Shown: positions 10,859 to 19,412 of the stretch, piece after piece
Numbering within the stretch: the first letter of the stretch is position 1
Layout: each line of letters opens with the position of its first letter
Origin: Pseudomonas sp. SST3
GTDB lineage: Bacteria > Pseudomonadota > Gammaproteobacteria > Pseudomonadales > Pseudomonadaceae
Direction: 5' to 3'
Assembly: GCF_003325755.1 (NCBI RefSeq)
Contig: NZ_QORI02000012.1
Span: forward strand, 115,109-179,108
Length of the DNA: 64,000 nucleotides
Position numbers and translations under genes: made by a program
The notes under the pieces: model-generated
The model's input: only the letters and a program-made list of their open reading frames with translations
What the model was told of the DNA's origin: nothing
Database searches by the model: none

Positions 10859-13039
10859 TTAGAAGCTGCGCCCAAGGTTCATGTACAGCGCACGTTCGGA
10901 TTCATCGTTCAGGCCATAACTGAAGTTCAGAGGGCCAAGCGGCGTTTCATAGCCGACGAAGATGCTGCCGGCATTGATGTAGCCACTGTCGAACTCGTTG
11001 TCGTTGTTCCAGGCACGACCGCGTTCCAGCGATGCCCCCAGGTACAGCGGAAAATCCAGCGGCAGAAACGAGCGCGGCGTCATCCGGCGGAAATAGATCA
11101 TGCGCGCCAGGCTGACGTTTTGACCAGAAAGGGCGTCTTGGCGAAAGCCCGAAAGCTGCCGCGCGCCGCCAAGCAGAAAGCTTGAAGAGATGATTTCCGC
11201 ATCATCCAGGGTGCGTCCGTAACGCCCCCCAACGACCAGTGTATTCAGGCCAAAGCTGAAGGCTTTGTCCAGATTGAATTCCCATTGCCGATAGCGTTGA
11301 TCGGAACCAAGGCTGGGGTCGTATTGGCGCAGGTTAAGCCCGATATTCTCGCCTTCATGAGGGAAGTCGACATTGTCCACCGTGTCGAACGAGTACTGCA
11401 GCTGGTAGTACCCTTCTTCAAAGGTGAAATCTGGAAGTTGCTGGTCGCCGACGCGTACATCCGCTTCGCCCCACGCCTGGCCCACGCCGAAGCGAATTTC
11501 GCCGTTATTGGCAATCTGGCGGCCGATATTAAGCCCGTAGCCGTAGCGCTGAAGACGGTATTCGGCAATTGGGTCGTTATCCAGGATCGCCTCGACATTC
11601 TGCGTCTCGGCGAACAAATTAGGCGCGACGAACCAACGCGAGCCGGCATCCAGCGGTTGGTAGAACTCGCTGAACAGCTCCTGGCGATCGCCTACCTGCA
11701 GGCGCGTCAGCCACTCGGCGCCCAACGCGTTGATGCCGTTCTTGCGATAGCTGGCACCGATGTTGAATGCGCTGTCGCCGCGAAAATCATCCGAGAGGTT
11801 GATGCCCAGGCGCAGGTAGTCGGTGCCGGAGCGCTTTTCACGGGTCGTGATGACCAGCGTATTGCCTGAGTCGCCATGCACGACGCGGTATTCGACCTGT
11901 TCGAAGTAGTCCAGTCCGTACAGCGTACCCATGTCTTTCTGCAGGTCCTGAAGGTCCAGCCGCTTGCCTGGCTGCTGGCGGATATGCCGGCGAATCACGG
12001 CGTCACCGACTTTCGAGTCATTCTCGATCCGCACAGCGGTAATCAGCGGCGTGCGGGGCTCGGCCGAGCGGGCAAGGCTCAGCGCAAGGCTGCCGCCGCT
12101 CTCGCTGCGCATGGCGTTCAGCCGAGCGTCCAACGCGGTGGCCGCACGATATCCGGCGTCGATAAGCGCTTCCGTGCGACCGAAATCGGTCGAACCGAAC
12201 CCCGCCAGCATCGGTTGCACCAGCAGGTCTTCCGGGCGGAGTGTCGCCAGCTGCGCTTCGGAGTTACGTCGGGTCATCATGGTGATCGATTGGTTGAGCA
12301 CATCGACAACAGTGAGCAGTTGCTCACGAGGCTGCAGTGGCGTGCCGATGTCCACCACGATCAGCCGATCCACGCCCATGTCGCGGGCGACATCCATGGG
12401 AATGTTGTCGACCATGCCGCCGTCGACGAGCAGACGGCCTTCGATTTCGACCGGGGCGAACACCGCGGGGATCGACATGCTGGCGCGAATGGCCTGAGGC
12501 AGATGGCCGCTGCGGAAGATAACTTTCTTGTCGTTGGCGATATCGGTTGCCACAGCGCGAAAGGGTATCGGCAAGCGATCGAAATCACGGGTGTCGCTGG
12601 TGTGCACGAGCAGGCGTTCGAGCAGTAGGGCAAGGTTCTGCCCTTGGATGACACCCAAAGGCAGCCCTAGGCTGCCATCGTCGCGGAAGCTGAGCTTGCG
12701 CTTGACCAGGAAATCGCGGTCGTCCTGTTTTCGCCGAAAAGGCACATCCTGTCGTGGCGGATCGTCCGACAGGACTTGTTGCCAGTCGAGACCGAGTGCC
12801 AGCTTTTCCAGCTCCTCGACGCTATAGCCTGCCGCGTAGAGTCCGCCGATCACCGCACCCATGCTGGTGCCGGCAATCGCGTCGATTCGCACGCCGTGCT
12901 CCTCCAGTGCTTTCAAGACGCCAATATGCGCCAATCCTCTTGCAGCGCCTCCGGAAAGCACCAGACCGGTGCGGGGCTGAGAATCGGCGAATCCTGTCAG
13001 CGGCATCAGGAGGATCAGCAGAAAGAGTAGGCGGGACAT
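10859..13039 (-). CDS. plpD: Patatin-like phospholipase autotransporter (type Vd, PlpD)
   Basis: A 726-residue outer-membrane protein. A signal peptide (about 1-18) is followed by a patatin phospholipase domain with oxyanion loop GGAARG, nucleophile S59 in GTSMG and D206 in the DGG motif. A POTRA-like region (around 330-400) and a C-terminal beta-barrel ending in the aromatic LGRSF follow. This is the layout of PlpD of P. aeruginosa (728 residues), which hydrolyses phospholipids and belongs to type V secretion. Both catalytic residues are present, so it should be active. It is divergent from the SelW-like gene with only 69 bases between. Confidence 0.93.
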   Translation of the reverse strand: MSRLLFLLILLMPLTGFADSQPRTGLVLSGGAARGLAHIGVLKALEEHGVRIDAIAGTSMGAVIGGLYAAGYSVEELEKLALGLDWQQVLSDDPPRQDVPFRRKQDDRDFLVKRKLSFRDDGSLGLPLGVIQGQNLALLLERLLVHTSDTRDFDRLPIPFRAVATDIANDKKVIFRSGHLPQAIRASMSIPAVFAPVEIEGRLLVDGGMVDNIPMDVARDMGVDRLIVVDIGTPLQPREQLLTVVDVLNQSITMMTRRNSEAQLATLRPEDLLVQPMLAGFGSTDFGRTEALIDAGYRAATALDARLNAMRSESGGSLALSLARSAEPRTPLITAVRIENDSKVGDAVIRRHIRQQPGKRLDLQDLQKDMGTLYGLDYFEQVEYRVVHGDSGNTLVITTREKRSGTDYLRLGINLSDDFRGDSAFNIGASYRKNGINALGAEWLTRLQVGDRQELFSEFYQPLDAGSRWFVAPNLFAETQNVEAILDNDPIAEYRLQRYGYGLNIGRQIANNGEIRFGVGQAWGEADVRVGDQQLPDFTFEEGYYQLQYSFDTVDNVDFPHEGENIGLNLRQYDPSLGSDQRYRQWEFNLDKAFSFGLNTLVVGGRYGRTLDDAEIISSSFLLGGARQLSGFRQDALSGQNVSLARMIYFRRMTPRSFLPLDFPLYLGASLERGRAWNNDNEFDSGYINAGSIFVGYETPLGPLNFSYGLNDESERALYMNLGRSF

Positions 13040-13108
13040 GGCAACACCGGCGGAGGATCGCGAAATGGCGGCTATTATAGGCGTCCGTCAGCCCACGAGC
13101 GCCCTGTC

Positions 13109-13390
13109 ATGGCCGATAGCAAACCGGAAATCGTCATTACCTACTGCACTCAGTGTCAGTGGCTGCTGCGTGCGGCCTGGCTGGCTCAGGAACTGTTGTC
13201 CACTTTCGCCGAGGACTTGGGCAAGGTCTCGTTGGTCCCGGCCAGTGGCGGTACATTCCATATTGCCTGTGACGGCGTGCAGATATGGGAGCGCAAGCGC
13301 GACGGTGGCTTTCCGGACGCCAAGGAGCTGAAACAGCGCGTGCGCGACCAGATCGATCCGCAACGGGATCTCGGGCATAACGACAGATAG
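13109..13390 (+). CDS. SelT/SelW/SelH-family (Rdx) thioredoxin-like protein
   Basis: A 93-residue protein with the family redox motif C13-T-Q-C16 directly after the first beta strand (IVITYCTQCQW) and the later GGTFHIACDGVQIWERK and GFPDAKELKQRVRD segments. Eukaryotic relatives are selenoproteins; here both positions are encoded as cysteine by TGC or TGT codons. A redox role is inferred from the family; no partner is known. The ribosome site is weak. Confidence 0.85.
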   Translation: MADSKPEIVITYCTQCQWLLRAAWLAQELLSTFAEDLGKVSLVPASGGTFHIACDGVQIWERKRDGGFPDAKELKQRVRDQIDPQRDLGHNDR

Positions 13391-13489
13391 ATCAGACAAT
13401 AGGGGTGTTCCGGCCGGCCGGCAGCTAGCGGTGCTGTGCTTTCACGGGCGAGAATCTTGTAGTCGACGATCGAAACTTCCCGCGGCTTC

Positions 13490-13946
13490 GGCATGCCCGC
13501 ACGCTGCGCGGCCGCGCTGGCCAGCAGCATGTTTCCTTCCTGCGCCATCGGGCCCTTCATCCGGCTATTCGATGCAAGCTTCGCCATCGACGATGTGCGC
13601 CGCAGCGTGGTGGAGCTGCGGGTCGAGGGGGAGGACGGCTACGTACTCAACGGCAGCAGTTCGATGGACCAGATCAGTCGTGACCCGCTGGATCTGGTAG
13701 CCCAGGCGATCAATCGCAATCACCAGTATCCCGATGGGTTCCTTACTCTTTCTCGGCACCTTGTTCGCACCTACCGAGGACCGCGATACGGCGGGTTCCG
13801 GCTTCACCCACAAGCTAGGCGACCGGGTCAGCATACGCAGCGCTCAGCTGGGCGCTCTGCACAACCGGGTCAATCACAGCGACTCGGTGCCGCCGTAAGA
13901 ATTCGGCATGCTGGCTCTGTTTAAACCTCGCAGTGCGCGGCCTGCT
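13490..13946 (+). pseudogene. Decayed fumarylacetoacetate-hydrolase-family gene
   Basis: Middle and C-terminal parts of a FAH-superfamily enzyme are recognisable but broken. One frame carries SCAIGPFIRLFDASFAIDD and GSSSMDQISRDPLDLV up to QYPDG (to about 13741). The next conserved part, LLFLGTLFAPTEDRD and GFTHKLGDRVSIRS, is in another frame (13743-13895). The expected PPW-FG ending is interrupted by TAA at 13896-13898, right after PP, with EFGMLALF following in frame. The N-terminal half is not detectable. It lies at the edge of a sugar-acid island that has an intact FAH-family gene of a different subfamily. Confidence 0.75.
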
Positions 13947-14903
13947 TTAGCCCGCGCACGGCTCGGCTGCCGCCGCCGAGCCGCTTTCATCCTGCAATTC
14001 CTCGAGCAATAGCCGCGCCGCAGGGGACAGGCTGCTCCCGTGCCGGGCAATGACGCCGTAGGGCTCGCTGCGTGAGTGCAGCGCCAGCGGCAATCGACGG
14101 ATCATGCCAAAGCGTTCGCTGAAGCGGGCCACCGACAGCGGCATGACGGCGACCAGCTCGGGGTCTTCCTGCAGCAGACTGAGGGTAGTGAAGGTGGAAG
14201 CGGTTTCGACCGGGTAACGCGGAAATTCCAAGCCGGCTTCGCTGAACTCGCGTTCGAGCAACTGACGCATCGGCATGTTAGCCGGGTAGATGACCCAGCG
14301 ATAACCGCTCAGATCAGCCAACTTCAGCGGCGCGGCGCCGGCCATTGGGTGGTCTGGATGGGCGGCCACGGCCAGCTGCTCCTCGTGCAGGGTCAGGCAG
14401 TCATAGGCGTCCGGACGCCGGCTGACGCTGCTCCGGCAGATCGCCAGATCCAGCCGGCCCTCATCGAGCAGGCCGAGCAGGCGCGCGCTGGTGTCCTCGA
14501 CGATTTCAACCGATAGCTCCGGCTGCTTGCGCCGCAGTCGGCCCAGCGCACGCATCAAGAGGGGCACGGCACCCATGATTACGCCCACCGAGAGGCGCCC
14601 ACCATGCCCTTGCAGGATGCCGACCATCTCTTCGCGCAGGTGCGCCAGATCGCTGTGGATCAGCCGCGCATAACGAATCACGCAGCGCCCCAGATCGTTG
14701 GGTTGCAACCCCTGGCTGCTGCGCGTGAACAGCTCGGCGGCAAAGGTCGATTCGATTTCATGCAGCGCCTTGGTGGCGCCGGGTTGGCTGATCGATACCT
14801 GCTCGGCGGCACGGTGCAGCGAGCCCTGTTCATCGAGCGCGATGAGAAGGCGCAGCTGTTTGAGGCGCAGGCGGGAAACGATGGAGGGCAGGGCAGCGAT
14901 CAT
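13947..14903 (-). CDS. LysR-family regulator, divergent from araD1
   Basis: A 318-residue LysR regulator with an N-terminal winged helix (LIALDEQGSLHRAAEQVSISQPGATKALHEIE, about 18-50) and a C-terminal effector domain beginning LSVGVIMGAVPLL. The helix-turn-helix resembles GbpR/CbbR-like regulators of sugar metabolism. It is transcribed away from the araD1-aldehyde dehydrogenase pair, with 121 bases between, the classic arrangement for a LysR activator and its targets. The inducer is probably a pathway sugar acid, but this is inference. Confidence 0.9.
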   Translation of the reverse strand: MIAALPSIVSRLRLKQLRLLIALDEQGSLHRAAEQVSISQPGATKALHEIESTFAAELFTRSSQGLQPNDLGRCVIRYARLIHSDLAHLREEMVGILQGHGGRLSVGVIMGAVPLLMRALGRLRRKQPELSVEIVEDTSARLLGLLDEGRLDLAICRSSVSRRPDAYDCLTLHEEQLAVAAHPDHPMAGAAPLKLADLSGYRWVIYPANMPMRQLLEREFSEAGLEFPRYPVETASTFTTLSLLQEDPELVAVMPLSVARFSERFGMIRRLPLALHSRSEPYGVIARHGSSLSPAARLLLEELQDESGSAAAAEPCAG

Positions 14904-14920
14904 GGGGATGACTGGAAGTT

Positions 14921-14975
14921 ATCACTCAATCAGAAGCTTTCATTAGGCACCACCCACGGTGGTTTTTAAAGTGAT
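14921..14975. promoter_or_regulatory. Candidate LysR operator region between regulator and araD1
   Basis: The 121-base divergent spacer holds an interrupted dyad, ACCAC-N5-GTGGT (14949-14963), flanked by outer arms ATCACT (14921-14926) and AGTGAT (14970-14975). Dyads of this size are usual for LysR regulators. The assignment rests on position and symmetry only. Confidence 0.3.
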
Positions 14976-15024
14976 TGCAGCACATGCCCGCGATTGCGCG
15001 GCCCTTACAAGAAGAGGAAACCTC

Positions 15025-16020
15025 ATGCGGTTGATTCAATTTGAAAACGAACAGGGCGAGCGTCAGGTCGGCGTGGTGGGCGGCGAGCGTATCGAGGTAT
15101 TGCGCGGCGTGAGCAGTACCCGCGAGCTGGCACTGGCTGCAATTCGTAACGGTCATAGCCTGGCGGCACAGATCGACGCGCAAGGCTGGGACGCCGGTTC
15201 GTCGTATCGCCAACTGCTGGACGCCGGCCGTGTGCTGCCGCCGCTGGACCATGAGGACCCTGCTCATTGCCTGGTCAGCGGTACCGGCCTGACTCACCTG
15301 GGTAGCGCTTCGACCCGAGACAAGATGCATCAGCAGGTCGAGCAGGGCGAGGAAAAGCTCACCGACTCGATGCAGATGTTCCGTTGGGGCATGCAGGGTG
15401 GCAAGCCACAACCGGGAACCGTCGGCGCGCAGCCCGAGTGGTTCTACAAGGGCGATGGCAGCATCGTGGTTCGCCCCGGGGCGGATTTCGAGGCGCCTGA
15501 TTTCGCCGAAGACTTCGGTGAAGAGCCTGAGCTGACCGGTCTCTACGTCGTGGGCGACGACGGCCAGCCATACCGGCTCGGTTTCGCCCTGGGCAACGAA
15601 TTCTCCGATCATGTGACCGAACGCAAGAACTACCTGTATCTAGCCCACTCCAAACTCAGGTTCTGTTCATTCGGGCCGGAGCTGCTCATTGGCGAGTTGC
15701 CCGCAAACCTGGCAGGCGTTAGCCGAATCCGCAGGGCCGGACAGCTACTTTGGGAAAAGGAGTTTCTGTCCGGCGAAGAGAACATGTGCCATAGCTTGGA
15801 AAATCTTGAGTACCATCATTTCAAGTATTCGCAGTTCCTCCGTCCCGGCGACGTGCATGTGCATTTTTTCGGGACGGCGACGCTGTCGTTCGCTGACGGT
15901 ATCAAGGCGCAGCCGGGCGACCAGTTCGAGATCAGTCTCGATGCGTTCGGTGAACCCTTGCGCAACGGCATCTCCATCCGGCAGCCCGGCATCGAGGCTG
16001 GAGGGGTAAAAGCGCTCTGA
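15025..16020 (+). CDS. araD1: AraD1/GguC-type FAH-superfamily protein, probable 2-keto-3-deoxy sugar-acid dehydratase
   Basis: A 331-residue FAH-superfamily protein of the AraD1 (GguC) group. It probably dehydrates 2-keto-3-deoxy-pentonate to alpha-ketoglutarate semialdehyde, as the related archaeal KdaD does. Supporting segments are LVSGTGLTHLG near residue 89, ALGNEFSDHVTERKNYLYLAHSKLR near 190, and a C-terminal HVHFFGTATLSFADGI. The next gene encodes the dehydrogenase for exactly that semialdehyde. The ATG at 15025 has an AGAGG ribosome site; an earlier in-frame start at 14959 does not. The exact substrate stereochemistry is not readable. Confidence 0.85.
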   Translation: MRLIQFENEQGERQVGVVGGERIEVLRGVSSTRELALAAIRNGHSLAAQIDAQGWDAGSSYRQLLDAGRVLPPLDHEDPAHCLVSGTGLTHLGSASTRDKMHQQVEQGEEKLTDSMQMFRWGMQGGKPQPGTVGAQPEWFYKGDGSIVVRPGADFEAPDFAEDFGEEPELTGLYVVGDDGQPYRLGFALGNEFSDHVTERKNYLYLAHSKLRFCSFGPELLIGELPANLAGVSRIRRAGQLLWEKEFLSGEENMCHSLENLEYHHFKYSQFLRPGDVHVHFFGTATLSFADGIKAQPGDQFEISLDAFGEPLRNGISIRQPGIEAGGVKAL

Positions 16021-16164
16021 TTCGCAACTCAAAGAGCGATACTGTCGTACGTGACGAGCCGCTGGCCTTGTCATCAAGGGCGGCGGTGCATTCGTTAACG
16101 GGCCGTCGGTCATCTCCGCTTGCCATGCGGAGCCCCCCGAACCTACAGGTAGAGGAGAGATTCC

Positions 16165-17745
16165 ATGTCCGCCATTCTCGGCCACAACTACATAGCAGGT
16201 ACGCGCAGCGCCGCCGGCACTCAAAAGCTGCAGAGCCATGACGCCAACAGCGGCCAGGCGCTGCCATTCGAATTCGTACAGGCTACCCAAGACGAAGTGA
16301 ACGCCGCGGCCGAAGCTGCTGCCGCTGCCTACCCAACCTACCGTGTCCTTCCGGCCGAAAAGCGCGCCGAGTTCCTCGACGCCATTGCTGATGAGCTCGA
16401 CGCGCTGGGTGATGACTTCGTCGCACTGGTCTGCCAGGAGACCGCACTACCGGCCGGGCGCATCCAGGGTGAGCGCGGACGTACCAGCGGTCAGATGCGG
16501 CTGTTCGCCAAAGTGCTGCGCCGCGGCGATTTCTACGGCGCGCGTATCGATCGCGCCTTGCCGGAGCGCAAGCCGTTGCCGCGGCCCGGTCTGCGCCAAT
16601 GCCGGATGGGCCTGGGCCCGGTCGCGGTGTTCGGTGCCAGTAACTTTCCGCTGGCATTCTCCACTGCCGGCGGCGATACCGCCTCGGCGCTGGCCGCCGG
16701 CTGCCCAGTGGTGTTCAAAGCGCACAGCGGGCATATGGCAACGGCCGAGCAGGTCGCCGATGCGATCCTGCGTGCCGCTGAGAAAACCGGCATGCCCAAG
16801 GGCGTGTTCAACATGATCTACGGCGGCGGTGTCGGCGAGTGGCTGGTCAAGCATCCGGCGATCCAGGCGGTCGGCTTCACCGGCTCGCTACGCGGTGGAC
16901 GTGCGCTATGCGATATGGCGGCGGCGCGCCCGCAGCCCATTCCGGTCTTCGCCGAGATGTCCAGCATCAATCCGGTATTGGTACTGCCCGAAGCACTGAA
17001 AGCGCGCGGTGACGCCATTGCCAATGAGCTGACGGCCTCTGTGGTGCTGGGCTGTGGCCAGTTCTGCACCAATCCGGGCATGGTCATCGGTATTCGTTCG
17101 CCAGAGTTTTCCGACTTCCTCGAGCGACTCACAGGTTTCATGTCCGAGCAGCCGGCGCAAACCATGCTCAACGCCGGAACACTGACGAGCTATGCCAAAG
17201 GCCTGGAGCATCTGCAGGCGCATCCGGGTATCACCCATCTGGCCGGTGCCGCGCAGGACGGCAATCAGGCGCGACCACAGCTGTTCAAGGCCGATGCGCA
17301 ATTGCTCATCGACGGTGATGAGTTATTGCAGGAGGAGGTCTTCGGGCCCACCACGATCGTTGTCGAGGTCGCCGACAAAGCGGAATTGCTGCGCGCGCTA
17401 CATGGCTTGCGTGGGCAGCTCACTGCTACCTTGATTGCCGATGAGGCGGACCTCAGCGCTTTCACCGATCTCACTCCGGTGCTGGAGCAGAAGGCCGGAC
17501 GCTTGTTGCTCAACGGCTATCCGACCGGCGTTGAGGTTTGCGACTCGATGGTTCACGGCGGGCCGTACCCGGCGACCTCCGATCCGCGAGGCACTTCGGT
17601 GGGTACCTTGGCGATCGACCGCTTCGTGCGACCGGTTTGCTATCAGAACTTCCCCGAGGCACTGCTGCCGGAGGCGCTGAAGAACGCCAACCCGCTGGGC
17701 ATCAACCGCCTCGTGGATGGCGAGATGACACGGAACGCGATCTAG
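16165..17745 (+). CDS. Alpha-ketoglutarate semialdehyde dehydrogenase (NADP+-type aldehyde dehydrogenase)
   Basis: A 526-residue aldehyde dehydrogenase of the 2,5-dioxovalerate group, oxidising alpha-ketoglutarate semialdehyde to alpha-ketoglutarate at the end of the non-phosphorylating pentose/uronate routes. Seen here: the cofactor loop FGASNFPLAFSTAGGD (about 152-167), FTGSLRGGRAL, the general base region FAEMSSINPV, and the nucleophile C301 in GCGQFCTNPG. GAGGAG precedes the ATG. It follows araD1 by 144 bases, probably in one operon. A strong terminator lies downstream. Confidence 0.92.
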   Translation: MSAILGHNYIAGTRSAAGTQKLQSHDANSGQALPFEFVQATQDEVNAAAEAAAAAYPTYRVLPAEKRAEFLDAIADELDALGDDFVALVCQETALPAGRIQGERGRTSGQMRLFAKVLRRGDFYGARIDRALPERKPLPRPGLRQCRMGLGPVAVFGASNFPLAFSTAGGDTASALAAGCPVVFKAHSGHMATAEQVADAILRAAEKTGMPKGVFNMIYGGGVGEWLVKHPAIQAVGFTGSLRGGRALCDMAAARPQPIPVFAEMSSINPVLVLPEALKARGDAIANELTASVVLGCGQFCTNPGMVIGIRSPEFSDFLERLTGFMSEQPAQTMLNAGTLTSYAKGLEHLQAHPGITHLAGAAQDGNQARPQLFKADAQLLIDGDELLQEEVFGPTTIVVEVADKAELLRALHGLRGQLTATLIADEADLSAFTDLTPVLEQKAGRLLLNGYPTGVEVCDSMVHGGPYPATSDPRGTSVGTLAIDRFVRPVCYQNFPEALLPEALKNANPLGINRLVDGEMTRNAI

Positions 17746-17823
17746 CGCTACCTGACGGGCCGTTTTTCTGCCCGTCAGGTCAATCAATCAACACGCGGGG
17801 CGCGATACCCGTGGCGTCCTCTC

Positions 17824-17856
17824 TCCCCGCCGGGGCTTACCCGGCGGGGATTTTTT
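17824..17856 (+). terminator. Strong Rho-independent terminator after the semialdehyde dehydrogenase
   Basis: A perfect 11-bp stem (TCCCCGCCGGG 17824-17834, CCCGGCGGGGA 17840-17850) with a 5-base loop is followed by six T. A second perfect 10-bp hairpin (17750-17759 with 17771-17780) sits just after the stop codon. Confidence 0.9.
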
Positions 17857-17970
17857 GCAATTGAACCGGTGACAATCTGCGATGAAGCGCGTGGTCTGCC
17901 TTAGCGGTGACCATTTCGCGGGGCCATCTCGCTTGATGGCGATCCACAACCAAGCCGATTACCAGCGGAG

Positions 17971-18262
17971 CTTATCAACGCTCGTTCAATCGATGCACTC
18001 GAAGCTACCGCTAACGAGCTCTGTGCGTTGAATGCTCAGGTAGAGATTCGCACCGTTCCGAGCGACATCACTTCAGCAGGAAGTGCGAACAGCAGGGCTG
18101 GCGGCACGCCCACAGGTGGATATCCTGATCAATAATGCGAGTGGTCCGCCGCCCGGCGATTTTCGCCAGTGGAGCCGCGAGACCTGGTTGGCGGTGGTGG
18201 ATGCGAACATGCTGACTCCGATCGAACTCATCAAAAGCTGCGTCGATGAATGGCCGCGGGGT
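17971..18262 (+). pseudogene. Decayed short-chain dehydrogenase/reductase gene
   Basis: The middle of an SDR enzyme survives in two frames. The upstream piece carries NARSIDALEATANELCALNAQVE; after a frameshift near 18080 the next piece carries ARPQVDILINNASGPPPGDF and WLAVVDANMLTPIELIKS. The cofactor-binding N-terminus and the YxxxK catalytic half are missing, and the remnant runs into the end of the LysR gene on the other strand. The family match (NNA-G and NxL-P segments) is clear; the lost substrate is unknown. Confidence 0.75.
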
Positions 18263-18287
18263 CTATTAAGGGCGGCGGGTAGGTCCG

Positions 18288-19250
18288 TCAGCCCAAGCCC
18301 AGTCGTAGCTGACGCGCCGTGTCACGGAGCAGTTCCAGCACGCTGTTGGCTGCAGGGGAGAGTAGTCGTTGGTCTTTGGTAATGATGCCGAAGGCCATCA
18401 GGCCCTGGTTCAGATCGCGGTCGATGTCGGCGTCGACCTCGATCTCGCCGAGCATGCCATAGCGTGCGTAATGCGCCAGGACGTCGCGCGGCAGCACAGT
18501 AAGCATGTCGTTCTTTTCCGCTAACGTCGTCACCATCAGCAGGTTCTCCGCATTTACGACCTTCCTCGGCGGGCGCATGCCGACGCGCTGAAACAGCGCA
18601 TCGAACTCCTGACGCAACACGCTTCCGGCCGGCGGTAGCACCCAGTCCGCGGCGTTCAATTCGGCGCGCGACAGAAGGCCTTCGACCAGCCCGGCGCGCG
18701 CGCAGATCTTCAGCGGCTCTTTGGCCAGTGGCTCGAAATGCAGGTCCTCCTGCTGACTGCCGGCATAAAACCGCGCCACCAGAAAATCCAGCTCCCCATC
18801 GTCCAGGATCGCCAACAAGTCCCGGCTCGAGCCCGTACGAATGGTCACCTCCAGGCCCGGGAAGCGCTGCTTCGCGCGGCGGACGGTCTCCGGCAGGAGT
18901 TCCGCACAAGGCGTCAGGATGGTGCCGATGCGCACATGTCCCTGTTGCCCAAGACGCAATGCGTCGACCTCGCTGTATGCGCTGTCCAGCGTGTTCAGCA
19001 GGCGCCTGGCGTGACGAATCATCGCTTCGCCATACAGCGTCGGGACGACGCCGCGCGCGTGGCGTTCGAACAGTTCGACACCGAGTCCGTCTTCCAGCTC
19101 CTTGAGCAACTTCGAAATCGCCGGCTGGGAAATACCCAGTCCTATGGCGGCGCGATTGAGATTTCCGGTGTCGCCGAGCGCGGCCAACAGCGGGATGTGG
19201 CGGTTCTTCAGGCGCGCTCGGACAAACCAGTTGCTGTTGATCGGCTTCAT
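18288..19250 (-). CDS. LysR-family regulator, divergent from the TRAP genes
   Basis: A 320-residue LysR regulator with helix-turn-helix at about residues 20-52 (LAALGDTGNLNRAAIGLGISQPAISKLLKELE) and an effector domain beginning VRIGTILTPCAEL. It is of the same GbpR-like branch as the regulator at 13947-14903 but clearly different in sequence. It faces away from dctP with 162 bases between, so it probably controls the TRAP transporter and the dehydratase. No good ribosome site precedes the ATG. Confidence 0.9.
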   Translation of the reverse strand: MKPINSNWFVRARLKNRHIPLLAALGDTGNLNRAAIGLGISQPAISKLLKELEDGLGVELFERHARGVVPTLYGEAMIRHARRLLNTLDSAYSEVDALRLGQQGHVRIGTILTPCAELLPETVRRAKQRFPGLEVTIRTGSSRDLLAILDDGELDFLVARFYAGSQQEDLHFEPLAKEPLKICARAGLVEGLLSRAELNAADWVLPPAGSVLRQEFDALFQRVGMRPPRKVVNAENLLMVTTLAEKNDMLTVLPRDVLAHYARYGMLGEIEVDADIDRDLNQGLMAFGIITKDQRLLSPAANSVLELLRDTARQLRLGLG

Positions 19251-19343
19251 TCAGCTATATCCATTCGAGTATCGGTGAGGCTGAAATATATATTTGTTGA
19301 TGATGTCTTGTCTCTTTACGCTCTGGATTAACGAAGGGGTGTT

Positions 19344-19398
19344 GCCGGCGGCTGGTAGCCGCCGGCACCTCGATCGAGACCGTGCCTTATAACAATAA
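19344..19398 (+). promoter_or_regulatory. dctP leader: hairpin and A-rich Crc/Hfq-like motif
   Basis: A 10-bp hairpin with a 3-base loop (GCCGGCGGCT 19344-19353, AGCCGCCGGC 19357-19366) is followed by AACAATAA (19391-19398), which fits the AAnAAnAA motif bound by Hfq with Crc in Pseudomonas. The motif is immediately upstream of the CGGAGAGG ribosome site. Function is inferred. Confidence 0.4.
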
Positions 19399-19412
19399 TC
19401 GGAGAGGCAACT

